Part shown: one piece after another, positions 37,056-46,008 of the stretch | Layout of the letters: each line of letters opens with the position of its first letter | How positions within the stretch are numbered: the first letter of the stretch is position 1 | DNA from: Streptomyces sp. NBRC 110028 | GTDB lineage: Bacteria; Actinomycetota; Actinomycetes; Streptomycetales; Streptomycetaceae | Direction of reading: 5' to 3' | NCBI RefSeq assembly: GCF_001417735.1 | Contig: NZ_BBUZ01000031.1 | Span: 62,001 to 126,000, forward strand | Length of the DNA: 64,000 nucleotides | Position numbers and translations under genes: made by a program | Notes under the pieces: generated by a model | Seen by the model: the letters and a program-made list of their open reading frames with translations, nothing else | What the model was told of the DNA's origin: nothing | The model's database searches: none

Positions 37056-38268
37056 GGTGCGGGACCTCCGCGGGGGGTGCGGCCCAGGGGGCGCGCAGTT
37101 CGGAGTACAGAGCGAGGCGCTCGGCTCCGGCGGCGACCAGCTGGTCGATGCCGGTGACGACGCGCCGCTTCGCGCCCGCCGACGCGCCCGCACCGGGTTC
37201 GGTGCGCCAGGCGTCCGCGGGCAGCGGGACCGGTGCGGGGGCGGTGCGGACCGCCTCGACGACGCGCATGAACGCGCCGGTGCGGTCCGGTGGGACGAGC
37301 AGTTCGGTGCCGTCGCGCACATGGGCCGCCAGGTTCTCCAGCAGGTCGGTGCGCGCGTAGTGGGTGGTCTCGGGGGGCGCTCCCGCGCGCTCTACCCGGA
37401 CCCGGTCCTGCTTGTACCAGAAGGTGATGCGGCCCTGGTCGCCGTGGACGACGACGTACGGCTCGCCGGGTTCCTCCGCGCACAGGGTGACGGCGGCGGT
37501 GAGGGTGGTGCCCCAGCGGGTCCGCACGCGCAGGCAGGAGGTGTCGTCGGCCTCGATGTCGTTGGCCCGGTACAGCTCCAGTTCCAGGGCGGTGATGTCC
37601 TCGGCGCGGTCGGCGCCGTCGATGCGCAGGGCGGTGGCGACGGCGTGCGCGAGGGGGTTGGTGAGGACGCCGTCGATGACGTCGTGGCCGCCCAGGGTGC
37701 GGTGCCCGGCCCAGGGGGCGCGGGTGTAGTAAGCCTCGTCGCGCGACCAGGCCCCGGCGGCGCCGATGCCCCGTACGGTGCCGATGGCTCCGTCGGCGAT
37801 GAGCTTCCGGATGGCGGGCAGGGCGTGGGAGCCGAGGGACTGGAAGCCGATCTGGCAGGCGGTGCCGAGGTCGGCGAGCCCGTCGCGCAGCCGGGTGAAC
37901 TCGGCGTAGGAGGGTGCGGGCGGCTTCTCCAGCAGCAGCTGCGCGCCGTGCGCGGCGGCGGTGAGGGCGAGGTCGGCGTGGGTGTGGATCGGGGTGCAGA
38001 TGACGGCGATCCGGGCGCCGGTACGGGCCACCAGCGCACCGAGGTCGCCGGACTGCTCGGGTCCGGGCTCGCCGAAGCCGTCGCCCAGCTCCTCCGCGTC
38101 GAGCCGCCGGAGTTCGCACACCCCGGCCAGCCGCACCAGCCCCTCCCCCGCCAGCCGCCGGATGTTCTCCAGGTGCCAGCGGCCGTGCCCCCGCGCGCCC
38201 GCCAGGACGACGGGTACGGGTGCGTGTCCCTCGGTTGCCCCGCGTCCCCCGGGGTGTGTCGTGCGCAT
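37051..38268 (-). CDS. Gfo/Idh/MocA-family oxidoreductase
   Basis: A 405-aa NAD(P)-dependent oxidoreductase with an N-terminal Rossmann fold (VVLAGARGHGRWHLENI, about residues 20-36), the EKPPAPSYAE motif with the conserved Lys (about 118), and a C-terminal alpha/beta domain containing GGHDVIDGVLTNPLAHAV. Members oxidise or epimerise sugars, inositols and related polyols. AAGGAGG precedes the ATG by about 7 nt. The operon position suggests modification of a pectin-derived sugar. Confidence 0.86.
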   Translation of the reverse strand: MRTTHPGGRGATEGHAPVPVVLAGARGHGRWHLENIRRLAGEGLVRLAGVCELRRLDAEELGDGFGEPGPEQSGDLGALVARTGARIAVICTPIHTHADLALTAAAHGAQLLLEKPPAPSYAEFTRLRDGLADLGTACQIGFQSLGSHALPAIRKLIADGAIGTVRGIGAAGAWSRDEAYYTRAPWAGHRTLGGHDVIDGVLTNPLAHAVATALRIDGADRAEDITALELELYRANDIEADDTSCLRVRTRWGTTLTAAVTLCAEEPGEPYVVVHGDQGRITFWYKQDRVRVERAGAPPETTHYARTDLLENLAAHVRDGTELLVPPDRTGAFMRVVEAVRTAPAPVPLPADAWRTEPGAGASAGAKRRVVTGIDQLVAAGAERLALYSELRAPWAAPPAEVPHP

Positions 38269-38306
38269 GGTACGAACCTCCTTGCCCGCGAAAACGGTGA
38301 CCGGGG

Positions 38307-39215
38307 TCAGCCCTTGACGGCGCCCGCGCTGAAGCCGGTGATCAGCCACTTCTGGATGAAGGCGAAGACGATGACGACCGGCACCGCCGCGATCACGCCA
38401 CCGGCCGCGAGGGCGCCCAGGTCGACGCTGTCGGCGCCGATGAGGGTGTTGAGGCCGACCGGGATGGTCTGCGTGTCCTGCGAGCTGAGGAACATCAGCG
38501 CGAACAGGAAGTGGTTCCAGCTGTGGACGAAGGCGAAGGAGCCGACCGCGATCAGCCCCGGCCGCAGCAGCGGCAGCACCACCGCGCAGAAGGCCCGCAG
38601 TCTCCCGCAGCCGTCCACCCAGGCCTGTTCCTCCAGGGAGACCGGCACGTTCTTGATGAAGCCGCTGATGAGGATGATGGACAGGGGCAGCTGGAAGACG
38701 GTCTCCGCGATGATCACACTGCCCAGCGAGTTGATCATCTGGAGGTTCTTGAAGATCTCGAAGAGCGGTACGAGCATCAGCGCGCCCGGGATGAACTGCG
38801 AGGCGAGCAGGGCCAGCATGAAGCCCTTTTTGACACGGAAGTCGAAGCGGGCGAGCGCGTAGCCGCCCGCGAGCGCGACCACGGTCGTCATCACCAGCGA
38901 CGCGACGCCGACGATCATGCTGTTCTGGAAGAAGGTTCCGAAGGCGCGCTCGTTCCAGACCTTCGCGAAGTGCTCCCCGGTGACCGGCCACGGCACCAGC
39001 GAGGTGGAGCCCGCCGGGCGGAGCGCGAAGAGCAGCATCCAGTAGAAGGGGACGAGGGTGAACAGCAGATACAGGCCCAGCGGCGCGTAGATCTGCCAGC
39101 GCGGTACGCCGTCGTCGAGCGAGCGTCCGCGCCGCCTGCCGGTGGCGGCGGGCGGGACGGGGGCTGCGGGGGCGGCCTCGGACCGGTGGTCCTGTTCCGC
39201 AGTTACGGCGGTCAC
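38307..39215 (-). CDS. carbohydrate ABC transporter permease (MalG type)
   Basis: A 302-aa inner-membrane protein with about six helices. The EAA loop that docks the ATPase is EEQAWVDGCGRLRAFCAVVLP (split across about residues 210-230). The N-terminal extension of about 35 residues is Ala/Arg-rich. The GTG start overlaps the stop of the partner permease (GTGA), giving the usual MalF/MalG-like pair. Confidence 0.92.
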   Translation of the reverse strand: MTAVTAEQDHRSEAAPAAPVPPAATGRRRGRSLDDGVPRWQIYAPLGLYLLFTLVPFYWMLLFALRPAGSTSLVPWPVTGEHFAKVWNERAFGTFFQNSMIVGVASLVMTTVVALAGGYALARFDFRVKKGFMLALLASQFIPGALMLVPLFEIFKNLQMINSLGSVIIAETVFQLPLSIILISGFIKNVPVSLEEQAWVDGCGRLRAFCAVVLPLLRPGLIAVGSFAFVHSWNHFLFALMFLSSQDTQTIPVGLNTLIGADSVDLGALAAGGVIAAVPVVIVFAFIQKWLITGFSAGAVKG

Positions 39216-40150
39216 TTGGTGTCGCCTCCGAACTTGCTCAGGCGCAGATAGAGGATCGAGCAGAAGAGGAGGATCACGAAGGCGACGGTGGTCAGCGCGG
39301 AGGCGTAGCCGAAGTCGTGGCCGTTGATCCCGGTGTTGGCGACGTACAGCGGCAGCGTGGTGGTCTGCCCGGCCGGGCCGCCACCGGTGAGCGTGTAGAG
39401 CAGGTCGACGTTGTTGAACTCCCACACCCCGCGCAGCAGGGTCGAGAGCACGATGGCGTCCTTCAGGTGCGGCAGCGTGATGTGGAAGAACTGCCGCGCC
39501 CGCCCGGCGCCGTCGACCGAGGCCGCCTCGTACAGGTCCCCCGGGATGGACTGCAGGTCGGCGAGGATGAGGATGGCGAAGAAGGGCACACCGCGCCAGA
39601 GTTCGGCGAGGACGGCGGCCCAGAAGACGGTGCCGGTGTCGGAGAGCACGGAGGTGCCGTACGTGCCGATCCCGGCGTCCGCGAGGTAGCGGCTGATGCC
39701 GGTCGACGGGTTGTACAGCAGCATCCAGATGGTGGTGGTCAGCACCCCGGAGACGGCCCACGGCGAGAAGACCAAGGCGCGGGCGATGCCGCGTCCGATG
39801 AAGGTCTGGTTGACCAGCAGGGCGAGCGCCACGCCGAGGACGAGTTGCAGCAGCACCTCGGTGACGACCCATGTGCCGCTGAAGGTCAGCGCGTCCCGGA
39901 ACTGCGGGTCGTCGGTGAAGATGCGGGTGAAGTTCTCGAAGCCCGCGTAGCCGTTCCGCCAGGGCTTGGTGACGTTGTAGTTCTGCAGGCTGTAGTAGAG
40001 GACGCTGAGCATCGGATAGGCGATGAAGCCCAGCATCAGCAGCCCGGCGGGGGCGATCAGCAGGTACGGGAGGCGGCGTGGTGTCGCCCCCGTACGGCGC
40101 CGGGTGCCCCGGGGGGCGACCCGGGGTTGTTCCGCCACGGCGTCGGCCAT
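39212..40150 (-). CDS. carbohydrate ABC transporter permease (MalF/UgpA type)
   Basis: A 312-aa permease with about six helices and the EAA loop YEAASVDGAGRARQFFHITL (about residues 215-234). It is the first gene of a long minus-strand operon that continues through to PL1. A LacI-type operator sits about 35 nt upstream of its ATG. The Arg-rich N-terminal tail is cytoplasmic by the positive-inside rule. Confidence 0.92.
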   Translation of the reverse strand: MADAVAEQPRVAPRGTRRRTGATPRRLPYLLIAPAGLLMLGFIAYPMLSVLYYSLQNYNVTKPWRNGYAGFENFTRIFTDDPQFRDALTFSGTWVVTEVLLQLVLGVALALLVNQTFIGRGIARALVFSPWAVSGVLTTTIWMLLYNPSTGISRYLADAGIGTYGTSVLSDTGTVFWAAVLAELWRGVPFFAILILADLQSIPGDLYEAASVDGAGRARQFFHITLPHLKDAIVLSTLLRGVWEFNNVDLLYTLTGGGPAGQTTTLPLYVANTGINGHDFGYASALTTVAFVILLFCSILYLRLSKFGGDTK

Positions 40151-40184
40151 GACTGCTACTCCGTTCTCAGGGGGAAGTGCGGAA

Positions 40185-40198
40185 TGGAAGCGCTTTCC
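40185..40198. promoter_or_regulatory. LacI-family operator upstream of the pectin uptake operon
   Basis: TGGAAGCGCTTTCC contains the perfect core AAGCGCTT and closely matches the GAAAGCGCTTTC palindrome typical of LacI-type repressors in Streptomyces sugar operons. It is positioned about 35 nt before the first permease gene. No LacI gene occurs in the window, so the regulator would act from elsewhere. Confidence 0.65.
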
Positions 40199-40252
40199 GT
40201 ACGTCGTTCGAGATACCGTGCAAAAATTTCTCGGTCGAAAGTCGCGGGCCGC

Positions 40253-42004
40253 TCAGCCCGCGTACGGTTCCGGCACCGCGCCGTCCCGGGCCAGGAAGCG
40301 GAAGTCGCAACCGGTGTCGGCCTGGGTCATCTGGTCCTGGTAGAGCGCCCCGTAGCCGCGCCCGTAGCGGGGCGGCGGTGTCGTCCATTCCGCTCGGCGC
40401 CGCTCCAGCTCGGCGTCGTCCACCTCCAGCCGCAGCACCCGCGCCGCCACGTCCAGCGTGATCAGGTCGCCGTCGCGGACGAGGGCGAGCGGCCCGCCGA
40501 TGTACGACTCGGGGGCGATGTGCAGCGCGCAGGCGCCGTAACTGGTGCCGCTCATCCGGGCGTCGGAGATCCGCACCATGTCCCGCACCCCCTTCTTCAG
40601 CAGGTGGTCGGGGATGGGCAGCATGCCGTACTCGGGCATGCCGGGCCCGCCGAGCGGACCGGCGTTGCGCAGCACCAGCACGGTGTCCTCGGTGATGCCG
40701 AGGCCGGGGTCGTTGATGGTGGCCTGCATCGTCTTGTAGTCGTCGAAGACGACGGCGGGCCCGGTGTGCTTCAGCAGGTGCTGACCGGCGGCGATGTGTT
40801 TGATGACCGCGCCGTCCGGGCACAGATTGCCGCGCAGCACCGCCACCCCGCCCTCCTCGGCGAGCGGGTTGTCGCGCGGCCGGATGACGTCCGGGTTGTG
40901 CACGAGGGCGCCGTCGAGCTGTTCGCGCAGGGTGGCGTGGGCGACGGTGGGCCGGTCCAGGTGCAGCCGGTCGGTGAGCCGGGAGAGGAAGCCGGGCAGT
41001 CCCCCGGCGAAGTGGAAGTCCTCCATCAGATACCGGCCGCCGGGCCGCAGATCGGCCAGGACGGGCACGGTGCGGGCGATCCGGTCGAAGTCGTCCAGGG
41101 TGAGCCGCACCCCCGAGCGCCCGGCCATGGCGATCAGGTGGATGACCGCGTTGGTGGAGCCGCCGAGCGCGAGCACGGTGGTGACCGCGTCCTCGTACGC
41201 CTCCCGGGTCAGGATCTCCGACAGCCGCAGGTCCTGCCACACCAGCTCGACGATGCGCAGCCCGGAGGCCGCGGCCATCCGCTCGTGCCCGGAGTCGACG
41301 GCCGGGATGGACGAGGCGCCCGGCAGGGTCACGCCCAGCGCCTCGGCGGCGGCCGTCAGCGTGGAGGCGGTGCCCATGGTCATGCAGTGGCCGGGCGAGC
41401 GGGCGATGCCCTGCTCCAGCTCGGCGATCTCGCAGTCGCCGATGAGCCCGGCCCGCTTGTCGTCCCAGTACTTCCACATGTCGGTGCCCGAGCCCAGCAC
41501 CTCGTTGCGCCAGTGCCCCGGCAGCATCGGCCCGGCGGGCACGAAGACGGTCGGCAGATCGGCGGTGGCGGCGCCCATGAGCAGCGCCGGGGTGGACTTG
41601 TCGCAGCCGCCGAGCAGCACGGCGCCGTCCACCGGGTAGGAGCGCAGCAGCTCCTCGGTCTCCATGGACAGCAGATTCCGGTACAGCATCGGAGTCGGCT
41701 TCTGGAACGTCTCGGAGAGGGTGGAGACCGGGAATTCGAGGGGGAAGCCGCCCGCCTGCCAGACCCCGCGCTTGACCGCCTGGGCGCGGTCGCGCAGGTG
41801 GACGTGGCAGGGGTTGATGTCGCTCCAGGTGTTGAGGATCGCGATGACCGGCTTGCCGAGGTGTTCCTCGGGCAGATAGCCGAGCTGGCGGGTGCGGGCC
41901 CGGTGGCTGAAGGTCCGTACCCCCTCGGCGCCGTACCACCGGTGGCTGCGCAGCTCCTCGGGCCTTCTGCGGGGGCGGCTCCCGCTTCCCCGGGGGCCGC
42001 TCAC
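40253..42004 (-). CDS. IlvD/Edd-family sugar-acid dehydratase, likely L-arabinonate dehydratase
   Basis: A 583-aa Fe-S dehydratase. Conserved elements are NTWSDINPCH (about residues 60-69), GGCDKSTPALLMG (cluster Cys), the PGHCMTMGTAST cluster Cys (about 205) and the late MSGTSYGA. The ARTRQLGY and WSDINPCH style matches pentonate/hexonate dehydratases rather than true IlvD. Coupling (GTGA) to a DHDPS-family gene fits the L-arabinonate to 2-keto-3-deoxy-L-arabinonate route, though xylonate or another aldonate is possible. Confidence 0.85.
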   Translation of the reverse strand: MSGPRGSGSRPRRRPEELRSHRWYGAEGVRTFSHRARTRQLGYLPEEHLGKPVIAILNTWSDINPCHVHLRDRAQAVKRGVWQAGGFPLEFPVSTLSETFQKPTPMLYRNLLSMETEELLRSYPVDGAVLLGGCDKSTPALLMGAATADLPTVFVPAGPMLPGHWRNEVLGSGTDMWKYWDDKRAGLIGDCEIAELEQGIARSPGHCMTMGTASTLTAAAEALGVTLPGASSIPAVDSGHERMAAASGLRIVELVWQDLRLSEILTREAYEDAVTTVLALGGSTNAVIHLIAMAGRSGVRLTLDDFDRIARTVPVLADLRPGGRYLMEDFHFAGGLPGFLSRLTDRLHLDRPTVAHATLREQLDGALVHNPDVIRPRDNPLAEEGGVAVLRGNLCPDGAVIKHIAAGQHLLKHTGPAVVFDDYKTMQATINDPGLGITEDTVLVLRNAGPLGGPGMPEYGMLPIPDHLLKKGVRDMVRISDARMSGTSYGACALHIAPESYIGGPLALVRDGDLITLDVAARVLRLEVDDAELERRRAEWTTPPPRYGRGYGALYQDQMTQADTGCDFRFLARDGAVPEPYAG

Positions 42005-42903
42005 AGCGCCCACCCCTGTATCAGCGCGGCCACCTCGGCTCGCTGCGGCTCCGGCAGCAGCCGGCTCGGCGGGCGGACGTCGCGGCGGCACAGGCCGAGC
42101 GCGGCCAGCGCCTCCTTCACCACGGTCACGTTGTTGGCCGACTGCCGGGCGGCCCGCAGATCCTCGAACGGCCGGATCTGCTCCCACACCTTCATCGCCG
42201 CCGCGTAGTCCCCGGCGCGCAGCGCGCCCAGCATGTCCAGCGAGACCTTCGGGGCGACGTTGACCAGCCCGGAGGTGAAGCCGGTGGCGCCGGCGGACCA
42301 GTACGAGGGCGCGTACAGCTCGGCCAGCCCCGCCACCCAGACGAACCGGTCGAGCCCCGCGTCCCGCGCGAAGGCCGCGAAGCGGGCCGCGTCCGGGACC
42401 GCGTACTTCACGCCGATCACGTTCGGGCACGCCTCGCCGAGCCCCGCCAGCGCCGCGCCCTCGATCAGCGGGTTGCGCAGGTACGGCACCACGCCCAGCT
42501 CCGGAACCGCCTCCGCGATCTCGCGGTGGTAGTCGACCCAGCCGTCCTGGGACACATACGGATGCACCGGCTGGTGCACCATCACCATCTGGGCCCCGGC
42601 CTCCCGGGCGTGCCGCGCGGCGGCCACCGCCGTCGCCACGTCCTGCCCGACTCCCACCACCACGACGGCCCGGTCGCCCGCCTCCTCGACGCTCAGCTCG
42701 GTGCACAGCCGGCGCTCCTCCAGGGTGAGGGCGTAGAACTCCCCGGTGTTGCCGTTGGGGGTGACGGCCCGTACGCCGCTGTCGAGAAGCCGGCGCAGCA
42801 GGGCGCGGTAGGCGTCCCGGTCGACGGCGCCCGTGGCGTCGTACGGGGTCACCGGGATCGCCACGACGTCCGCGAGCGCGGTTCTCAGCGGTGTGAAGTC
42901 CAT
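42001..42903 (-). CDS. DHDPS-family lyase/dehydratase, likely 2-keto-3-deoxy-pentonate dehydratase
   Basis: A 300-aa class I aldolase-fold protein. The Schiff-base Lys is in NVIGVKYAVPD (about residue 169), and the NGNTGEFYALT motif (about 50-60) marks the keto-acid site. With the adjoining IlvD-type dehydratase it would convert a 2-keto-3-deoxy sugar acid to alpha-ketoglutarate semialdehyde, or alternatively cleave it. The downstream oxidation would use the dehydrogenase at about 26 kb. It is co-transcribed with the GntR gene located 12 nt upstream. Confidence 0.83.
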   Translation of the reverse strand: MDFTPLRTALADVVAIPVTPYDATGAVDRDAYRALLRRLLDSGVRAVTPNGNTGEFYALTLEERRLCTELSVEEAGDRAVVVVGVGQDVATAVAAARHAREAGAQMVMVHQPVHPYVSQDGWVDYHREIAEAVPELGVVPYLRNPLIEGAALAGLGEACPNVIGVKYAVPDAARFAAFARDAGLDRFVWVAGLAELYAPSYWSAGATGFTSGLVNVAPKVSLDMLGALRAGDYAAAMKVWEQIRPFEDLRAARQSANNVTVVKEALAALGLCRRDVRPPSRLLPEPQRAEVAALIQGWAL

Positions 42904-42914
42904 GCGGGGCCTCT

Positions 42915-43571
42915 CTAGTCCGTGTTCGCGTCGGTGTCCGGGTCCGGGAAGGCCCGCTCGACGAAGGAGGAGATGTGGTGGTGCAGCGCGCGGGCGGCCC
43001 CGTCGGCGTCGCCGTCGTGCGCGCGGGCCAGGATCTCCCGGTGCTCCCGCGCCTCCCGGTCCCAGGACGGCACCGCCTGCCAGGCGACGGCCGACACCAG
43101 CGCGGCCTGGTCGCGCAGTTCGTCGAGCATCCGGGTCAGCAGCGGGTTGCCGCACGGGAGGTAGAGCGAACGGTGGAAGTCCCGGTTGGCCAGCGACCGG
43201 TCGGCCGGGTCGGCCGCCGCGTCCGACCGCTCCAGCGCGGCCCCCGCCGCCGCCAGGCTCGCCCGCGCGGTGACGGTCCGCCGCAGCGCCTCGGGCTCCA
43301 GCAGCAGCCGTACGTCGTACACGGCCCGTGCCATCGCGGTGTCGACGGTCCGCACGGTCGCGCCCTTGTACTCGCTCATCACCACCAGCCCCCGGCCCGC
43401 CAGGGTCTTCAGCGCCTCCCGCACCGGCGTCTTCGACACCCCGAACTGGGCCGCCAGCTCGGTCTCGACGAGTGGCTGCCCCGGCCGCAGCCGTCCCGTG
43501 AGGATGGCGTGCTTGACCGCTTCCAGCACGTACTGGGTACGGGACGGGATCGGGCTGGGGGCGATGTCCAT
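42915..43571 (-). CDS. GntR-family (FadR/FCD) transcriptional regulator
   Basis: A 218-aa regulator with an N-terminal winged HTH (about residues 12-72; ETELAAQFGVSKTPVREALKTL) and an all-helical FCD effector domain (about 85-205) with metal/ligand residues in NRDFHRSLY and EHREILAR. It heads the operon with the two sugar-acid dehydratases and probably autoregulates them in response to a sugar acid. Confidence 0.92.
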   Translation of the reverse strand: MDIAPSPIPSRTQYVLEAVKHAILTGRLRPGQPLVETELAAQFGVSKTPVREALKTLAGRGLVVMSEYKGATVRTVDTAMARAVYDVRLLLEPEALRRTVTARASLAAAGAALERSDAAADPADRSLANRDFHRSLYLPCGNPLLTRMLDELRDQAALVSAVAWQAVPSWDREAREHREILARAHDGDADGAARALHHHISSFVERAFPDPDTDANTD

Positions 43572-43600
43572 AGTGGCTCTCAGATCTCACGTATCGCGTC

Positions 43601-43623
43601 TCATATATGACGTACGAAGTACG
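43601..43623. promoter_or_regulatory. candidate GntR operator
   Basis: Two adjoining dyads, TCATATATGA and CGTAC-GAA-GTACG, lie 30-52 nt upstream of the GntR start. The AT-rich TATATGA could also serve as a -10 element. They suggest autoregulation of the GntR-dehydratase operon. Confidence 0.5.
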
Positions 43624-43697
43624 ACGCGATGAAGTTAGGGCGGCCCCGGGGATTCGTCAACGGTCCTGACGAAACTTCACGTTCCCTTGCCGGTAAC

Positions 43698-43841
43698 GTG
43701 ATCGGAGTGCTGACGGGATCCCCGACGAGACGCCTGGTCCTGCCGCGCGGCAACTCCGCCTCCGGCAAGTCCTCCATCGCCGCCGGGCTGCGCGAGGACC
43801 ACCGGGGCCGGACCCACGCCTACTACCTCGACGTGCCGTTC
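43698..43841 (+). pseudogene. remnant of a P-loop kinase with internal deletion
   Basis: Only the start (RLVLPRGNSASGKSSIAAGLRE, Walker A) and a piece from the middle (DHRGRTHAYYLDVPF) of a common Streptomyces AAA/kinase-like ATPase remain, joined in frame. From memory of the family about 60 residues between them are lost, as is everything after YLDVPF. The frame then runs antisense into the convergent hypothetical gene. The remnant is non-functional. Confidence 0.68.
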
Positions 43842-45184
43842 GTGTGCGACGGGGCGGGTGCCCGGTCGGCGCAGACCGACCGGATCTCCTCCAGCAGCTC
43901 CGGGTAGTGCTCGCCGTACGTGTTCACCGCGTGCCACACCGCGTCCAGCGCGGCCTTGAGCGGGGCGGGCTCGGCCGCGGCGAGCACGGCGGGAAGAGCG
44001 AAGTGCGGCTGTGAGATCCGCGCGGGGCCGGGCCTGCCGCCGGGGGCGTGCACCACCACGGCGGCTCCGCACCCCGCGCCCCCGGTCGGCGTCACGCTCC
44101 GGTCGGCGGCCGTCTTCGGTACGAACGCGCCCAGCCTCCGGCCGAGACCCGGCCGCCTCGCCCTCTCGTCTGCGGACGCCGCGGCCGGAACCCACGCCCA
44201 CCCGGCCGCCGCCGGGGGAGCCGGTGGGCGGTAGGGCGGTCGCTCGGGAGCTATCGCCTCCAGCACCGACCGGTTCGGGACCCGGGGGTCGGAGCGCAGG
44301 GTCTCCCACATCCGGCCCACGTCGTCGAACGGTGGCGGCAGCGGACGCCTCTCCGCCAACGCGGTGAGCGCCTGGGCGACCCACGGCACATCGGTCAGGC
44401 CCGCCGCCGCGCAGGCCCGTCGGGCGGCCAGCGACGCCACCGCGCGCTGCGCCTCGGGACCCGCGGCGTCGAGCGCGTGCACCAGGTCGCTGTCGAAGCG
44501 GAGCAGACCGCGGATATTGCCGCCGACACCGCGCAGCGCCTCGCTCGGCAGCCGTCCGCCCCACTCCCACCGCTCGCGGTGTGATCGCCGCTCCTCCGCG
44601 GCCCGTTCCTCCGCCTGGCGGGCCAGGCGTTCGGTCTGGGCGCGCTGCTCGGGTGTGGGCGGCGGCGGAAGTTCGCGCGCAGAGCGGTGCCAGTACGCGG
44701 CGATCCGTGAGGCCTGGCGGACCACGCGGTCCGGTCGGGGCGGCGCGGGCCAGAACTGCAGGAGGTAGCTGTCCACCGGTGGCTCCCCGGCCACTCTGGT
44801 GTCGCGCTCCCGCCCTTCGTCCATCCCCCGGGCGCAGTACCGTACTCGGTAGTCGGTCGGGGCGAGGTTCAGGTCCCACACGGCCTCGCCCGCCCATTGC
44901 ACCAAACTGGTGCGTTCCGACACCGGACGGAAGGACACCTCCACCACGTCCTCCCAGACCGGGTCCGGCGGAGGTGCCTCGTCGTGGACCTCCACGACGA
45001 ATCCGACGTTGCCCGTGTGCAGTCCGGTGGTCAGCCAGAGCGCACCCGGGACCGCGGCCCCGCACAGGCCCCCGCTCTGGCCCGCGAAGGCCTCGAAGAG
45101 GTCCGGATTCGCACTGTCCGGATCGCTCTGGACGTAGATCTGACCGTAGTCAACGTGGACTTCGCCTGTGACCGGCCTGCGCAC
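43823..45184 (-). CDS. hypothetical protein, 453 aa
   Basis: Not recognised. The N-terminal about 165 residues are mixed alpha/beta with acidic patches (EVHDEAPPPDPVWEDVVEV), ending in SYLLQFWPAPPRPDRVVR. A charged helical segment rich in Glu/Arg/Gln spans about 175-205. A helical middle contains Ala-rich LASLAARRACAAAGL. A Pro/Ala-rich linker (about 305-330) leads to a C-terminal domain ending in YGEHYPELLEEIRSVCAD. No signal peptide or membrane helix is seen. Start GTG 45184 is tentative. It is monocistronic. Confidence 0.65.
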   Translation of the reverse strand: MRRPVTGEVHVDYGQIYVQSDPDSANPDLFEAFAGQSGGLCGAAVPGALWLTTGLHTGNVGFVVEVHDEAPPPDPVWEDVVEVSFRPVSERTSLVQWAGEAVWDLNLAPTDYRVRYCARGMDEGRERDTRVAGEPPVDSYLLQFWPAPPRPDRVVRQASRIAAYWHRSARELPPPPTPEQRAQTERLARQAEERAAEERRSHRERWEWGGRLPSEALRGVGGNIRGLLRFDSDLVHALDAAGPEAQRAVASLAARRACAAAGLTDVPWVAQALTALAERRPLPPPFDDVGRMWETLRSDPRVPNRSVLEAIAPERPPYRPPAPPAAAGWAWVPAAASADERARRPGLGRRLGAFVPKTAADRSVTPTGGAGCGAAVVVHAPGGRPGPARISQPHFALPAVLAAAEPAPLKAALDAVWHAVNTYGEHYPELLEEIRSVCADRAPAPSHTNGTSR

Positions 45185-45343
45185 GGCAACCCCCTCTTCG
45201 TCGCTGACGGCCTCAGGACCCCTGCCGGACGGGCCGTCACATGTCCCACAGCCTGCCGCAGACCACTGACAACGGGCCCGGCGGTGTCAGTTCGGCTGTC
45301 CGGTGAGCTGCTTGATCAGGAACCGGCACCTTTCGAAAACTGC

Positions 45344-45934
45344 CTAGTTGCGCGCGCGCAACGCCTGCGAGAGAGCGTCGACGGTCACGTCCACGATGGC
45401 CAGGAGCTGCGCCGGGCTCGCCCCGGCTCTGCTCATGACGGCGAGAGACTGGTTCACGGCCGCCGCGTGTACGGCGAAGGCGTCGGCGTCCCGGTCGGCC
45501 AGCCGGCCGGCCTTCAGCGCGGCGCGCAGGCGCAGGCGCTGCGAGCCGAGCGCCTGCCTGGCGTGCGCCGCGACGGCCGGGCTCAGCACCGGGATCGCCA
45601 TGGCCGACTGGGCGATCAGGCATCCGTCGGGCAGGTCGGGATCGGCGATGCGCGCGAGGGTGACGTCGAAGAACGCGCGGACAGCCGCGAGGGGCTCGGA
45701 GGCCGCACACGACAGGGCGGCGTCGTACTTGTCGCCGTAGCGCGTGCCGTAGCGGTCCAGGCAGCGAAGGAACAGCGTGTCCTTGTCGCCGAGCGAGGAG
45801 TAGATGGAGCTGCGGTTCAGGCCGGTCGCCCGGGACAAGTCGTCGACCGAGGTGTCGGCGTAGCCGGCGCGCCAGAACTGGATCATCGCGGCATCGAGCG
45901 CCGTGTCCATGTCGAACTGCTTCTTGCCTGCCAC
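45344..45934 (-). CDS. TetR-family repressor
   Basis: A 196-aa regulator with an N-terminal HTH (about residues 8-52; YADTSVDDLSRATGLNRSSIYSSLGDKDTLF) and a helical ligand domain. GTG 45934 has AAGGAA 6 nt upstream and is preferred to GTG 45940. It is divergent from an alpha/beta hydrolase gene, with a perfect operator between them, so it probably represses both. The gap 45185-45343 before the next gene holds nothing I recognise. Confidence 0.9.
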   Translation of the reverse strand: MAGKKQFDMDTALDAAMIQFWRAGYADTSVDDLSRATGLNRSSIYSSLGDKDTLFLRCLDRYGTRYGDKYDAALSCAASEPLAAVRAFFDVTLARIADPDLPDGCLIAQSAMAIPVLSPAVAAHARQALGSQRLRLRAALKAGRLADRDADAFAVHAAAVNQSLAVMSRAGASPAQLLAIVDVTVDALSQALRARN

Positions 45935-45982
45935 GTGCACTTCCTTGCCGGGGGTCGGTGTTCGGGATGCCGGTCATCATCC

Positions 45983-46008
45983 CATCTTGAACCGATCAGT
46001 TCAAGATG
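45983..46008. promoter_or_regulatory. perfect TetR-type operator
   Basis: The 10-bp arms CATCTTGAAC and GTTCAAGATG are exact inverted repeats around CGATCA, centred between the divergent TetR and hydrolase genes. Size and placement are typical of a TetR operator overlapping both promoters. Confidence 0.85.

Noticed and set aside
39317..42208. A 963-codon plus-strand frame opposite the permease and IlvD genes
   Set aside because: The minus strand shows EAA loops and Fe-S dehydratase motifs. The plus frame is Val/Gly/Arg-rich with no motif.
43629..43907. An intact small kinase gene
   Set aside because: Only the Walker A segment and one later block match; the middle and the end are missing, so it is scored as a remnant.
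45185..45343. Possible insertion-sequence end before the TetR gene
   Set aside because: A translated fragment vaguely recalls a mobile-element tail, but no inverted repeat or target duplication could be found.
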